Below are positions 62,875-64,000 of a DNA stretch of 64,000 nucleotides, in pieces (the stretch's first letter is position 1; the number at the start of each line of letters is the position of its first letter). The notes beneath the pieces were generated by a model that did not search any database, was not told the DNA's origin, and saw only the letters and a list, made by a program, of their open reading frames with translations. Made by a program: the position numbers and the translations under genes. The stretch spans positions 186,001 through 250,000 of the forward strand of contig JAXMAB010000007.1 of assembly GCA_046350655.1 (NCBI GenBank), given 5' to 3'. The stretch is from JAEUHO01 sp046350655. GTDB lineage: Bacteria; Planctomycetota; PLA2; JAEUHO01.

Positions 62875-64000
62875 TCAATCGAGCCGAACTCGACGCGAAC
62901 GCGCCTCCGCGACCGCCGCCACGACCGCGGCCGCCACCTCGTCGACCGTGCCGGGCTCGCCCGCGACGGTCACGTCCGCGGCGGCCGCGTAGAGCGGCGC
63001 GCGCGCCGCGCCGACGCGGCGGGCCTCCTCCACCGGGTCCGTGCCCGGGAGCAGCGCCGGACGCGGCGCCGGGTCGGCGGCGACGCGGGCCGCCGCGGTC
63101 TCGGGGCCGACCTCGAGCCGCACGACGAACGCCCCGTCGCGCACCGCCGCCGCCACCTCCGGCGACGTCAACGCCCCGCCGCCGAGGGCCACGACCGCCC
63201 CGCGCCGCGCGAGCGCCGCGCGCGCGGCCGCGCGCTCCCGCGCGCGGAACGCCGGCTCGCCCTCGAGCGCGAGCAGCCGCCCCGCGGGCCGCGCCGCCGC
63301 GCGGGCCAGCGCGTCGTCGGTGTCGACGAACGGCCGGCCCAGCCGCCGCGCGACCGCGCGACCGACCGAGGTCTTCCCCGCCCCGCGGGGCCCGACGAGT
63401 ACGATCGTCGGGCCGGCCTCGAGGGCGTCCTCGAGCACGCCCGCGGGCACGGGACGGCCCGTGAACGCCTCGGCCTGCGCGCGCGCCTGCCCGACGAGGA
63501 GGGCCCCGCCGTCCACCACGGCGAGGCCCCGCTCGGCCGCCGCGCACGCGAGGCCCGCCGGCCCGCCGCCCTCCGCGTACGGCGCGTCGACGACCAGCGC
63601 GCCGGGGCCGGTGGCCGCGAGGAGGGCCGCGAGCGCGGGCGGGAGCGCCCCGTCGCCGCCGAGGGGCGTCGCGTTCACGACGACGCGGTCGCCGCCGCGC
63701 GGGGCGCCCTCGGGCCCCGCCCACGCGACCGCGAGCGCAGCCGCGGCGGCGGCGGCCCGGGCGCCGCCCGCGAGCCGCACGGCGCACCCCGCCTCCGCGA
63801 GGGCCGCGGCCGCCGCCCGCGCGAACCCGCCGCCGCCGAGCACGAACGCGCCCCCGCCCGCGACGCCGTGCGCGGCGAGCGCGGCGCGGACCGCGAGCGC
63901 GTCCGTGTTCGACCCGACGGTCCGGCCCGCGGCGTCGCGGAAGACCGTGTTCACCGCGCCGACCCGCCGCGCGAGCGCGTCGAGCACGTCGCAGCGGGCC
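62875..64000 (-). CDS. aroE/aroK: Shikimate dehydrogenase-shikimate kinase fusion, N-terminus beyond the window
   Basis: The frame is open to base 64000 and the chain begins mid-domain (CDVLDALARRVGAVNTVF), so the AroE start is outside. AroE part: GAVNTVF, GSNTDALAVRAAL and the Rossmann GAFVLGGGGFARAAAAALAEAG. From about 190 residues in, AroK: P-loop VLVGPRGAGKTSVGRAVARRLGRPFVDTDDALARA, FRARERAAARAALARRG, VVALGGGALTSPEV and the lid LRPALLPG-like RPALLPGTDPVEE. The two catalyse consecutive shikimate-pathway steps (NADPH reduction of 3-dehydroshikimate, then ATP phosphorylation). AroE-AroK order in one chain is unusual in bacteria. Stop at 62875. Confidence 0.9.
   Translation of the reverse strand, partial: ARCDVLDALARRVGAVNTVFRDAAGRTVGSNTDALAVRAALAAHGVAGGGAFVLGGGGFARAAAAALAEAGCAVRLAGGARAAAAAAALAVAWAGPEGAPRGGDRVVVNATPLGGDGALPPALAALLAATGPGALVVDAPYAEGGGPAGLACAAAERGLAVVDGGALLVGQARAQAEAFTGRPVPAGVLEDALEAGPTIVLVGPRGAGKTSVGRAVARRLGRPFVDTDDALARAAARPAGRLLALEGEPAFRARERAAARAALARRGAVVALGGGALTSPEVAAAVRDGAFVVRLEVGPETAAARVAADPAPRPALLPGTDPVEEARRVGAARAPLYAAAADVTVAGEPGTVDEVAAAVVAAVAEARSRRVRLD

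Overview
The window is chromosomal DNA of a very GC-rich (roughly three quarters G+C by eye) Gram-negative-type bacterium. LpxB (lipid A synthesis), an outer-membrane-like beta protein and many exported or lipoproteins indicate an outer membrane. Large exported HEAT-type proteins, a squalene-cyclase-like repeat protein, GspG-like membrane proteins and high GC fit Planctomycetota best, but no marker here proves the phylum. Almost all genes look vertically inherited; a less GC-rich islet follows the tRNA near 45 kb.

Layout. 1-8.5 kb: Rsm22-like methyltransferase (cut by the left edge), aminopeptidase N, SMI1-like membrane protein, DUF5063 protein, a compact UvrA, UspA. 8.5-11 kb: lpxB coupled to a CPBP protease, and a zinc-ribbon membrane protein. 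11-14.4 kb: tandem paralogues with a helical body and a C-terminal CxxC/HGICPDC domain. 14.4-19.2 kb: lysyl-tRNA synthetase fused to a degenerate HD domain; a membrane-anchored repeat protein. 19.3-21.7 kb: a DUF222-like/HNH endonuclease fused to a RuvB-type AAA+ motor, with an SOS-like box (GAAC-N7-GAAC). 22.4-26 kb: an ACP-like protein coupled to an outer-membrane-like protein, and a vanadium-haloperoxidase-family lipoprotein. 26-32 kb: MrfA- and MrfB-like repair proteins (YprA/YprB) with a zinc-ribbon gene between them. 32-36.5 kb: exported/membrane helical proteins and a beta-lactamase-fold hydrolase. 36.5-42.2 kb: a five-gene MacAB/LolCDE-like exporter with three permeases. 42.4-47.9 kb: APC transporter, 42-aa basic protein, tRNA(CAT) with tRNA debris, a lipoprotein islet, SUFU and SH3 proteins. 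48-53 kb: three GspG-like anchored proteins around a subtilisin lipoprotein. 53-62.8 kb: ceramidase-like protein, HtrA protease plus a PDZ pseudoprotease, thioesterase, squalene-cyclase-like protein, HEAT protein. 62.9-64 kb: AroE-AroK fusion cut by the right edge.

Three genome-wide themes stand out. (1) A short dispersed element with consensus close to GGGNACGCGAGGCCCGGC occurs more than 25 times on both strands, between genes and in frame inside protein linkers; it forms hairpins, small tandem arrays, and in one place appears to have removed a stop codon. (2) About a dozen genes have a TA(C/G)NNT -10 hexamer ending only 6-7 nt before the start codon, implying leaderless mRNAs; this rule also decides several starts and reveals a 35-codon ORF. 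(3) Two exported proteases are frameshifted right at the signal peptide in simple repeats (G7 and (CG)8), each restored by one repeat unit, which is either sequence error or phase variation.

Limits: all domain calls are from reading translations by eye, with no database search; coordinates were counted by hand from the sequence.
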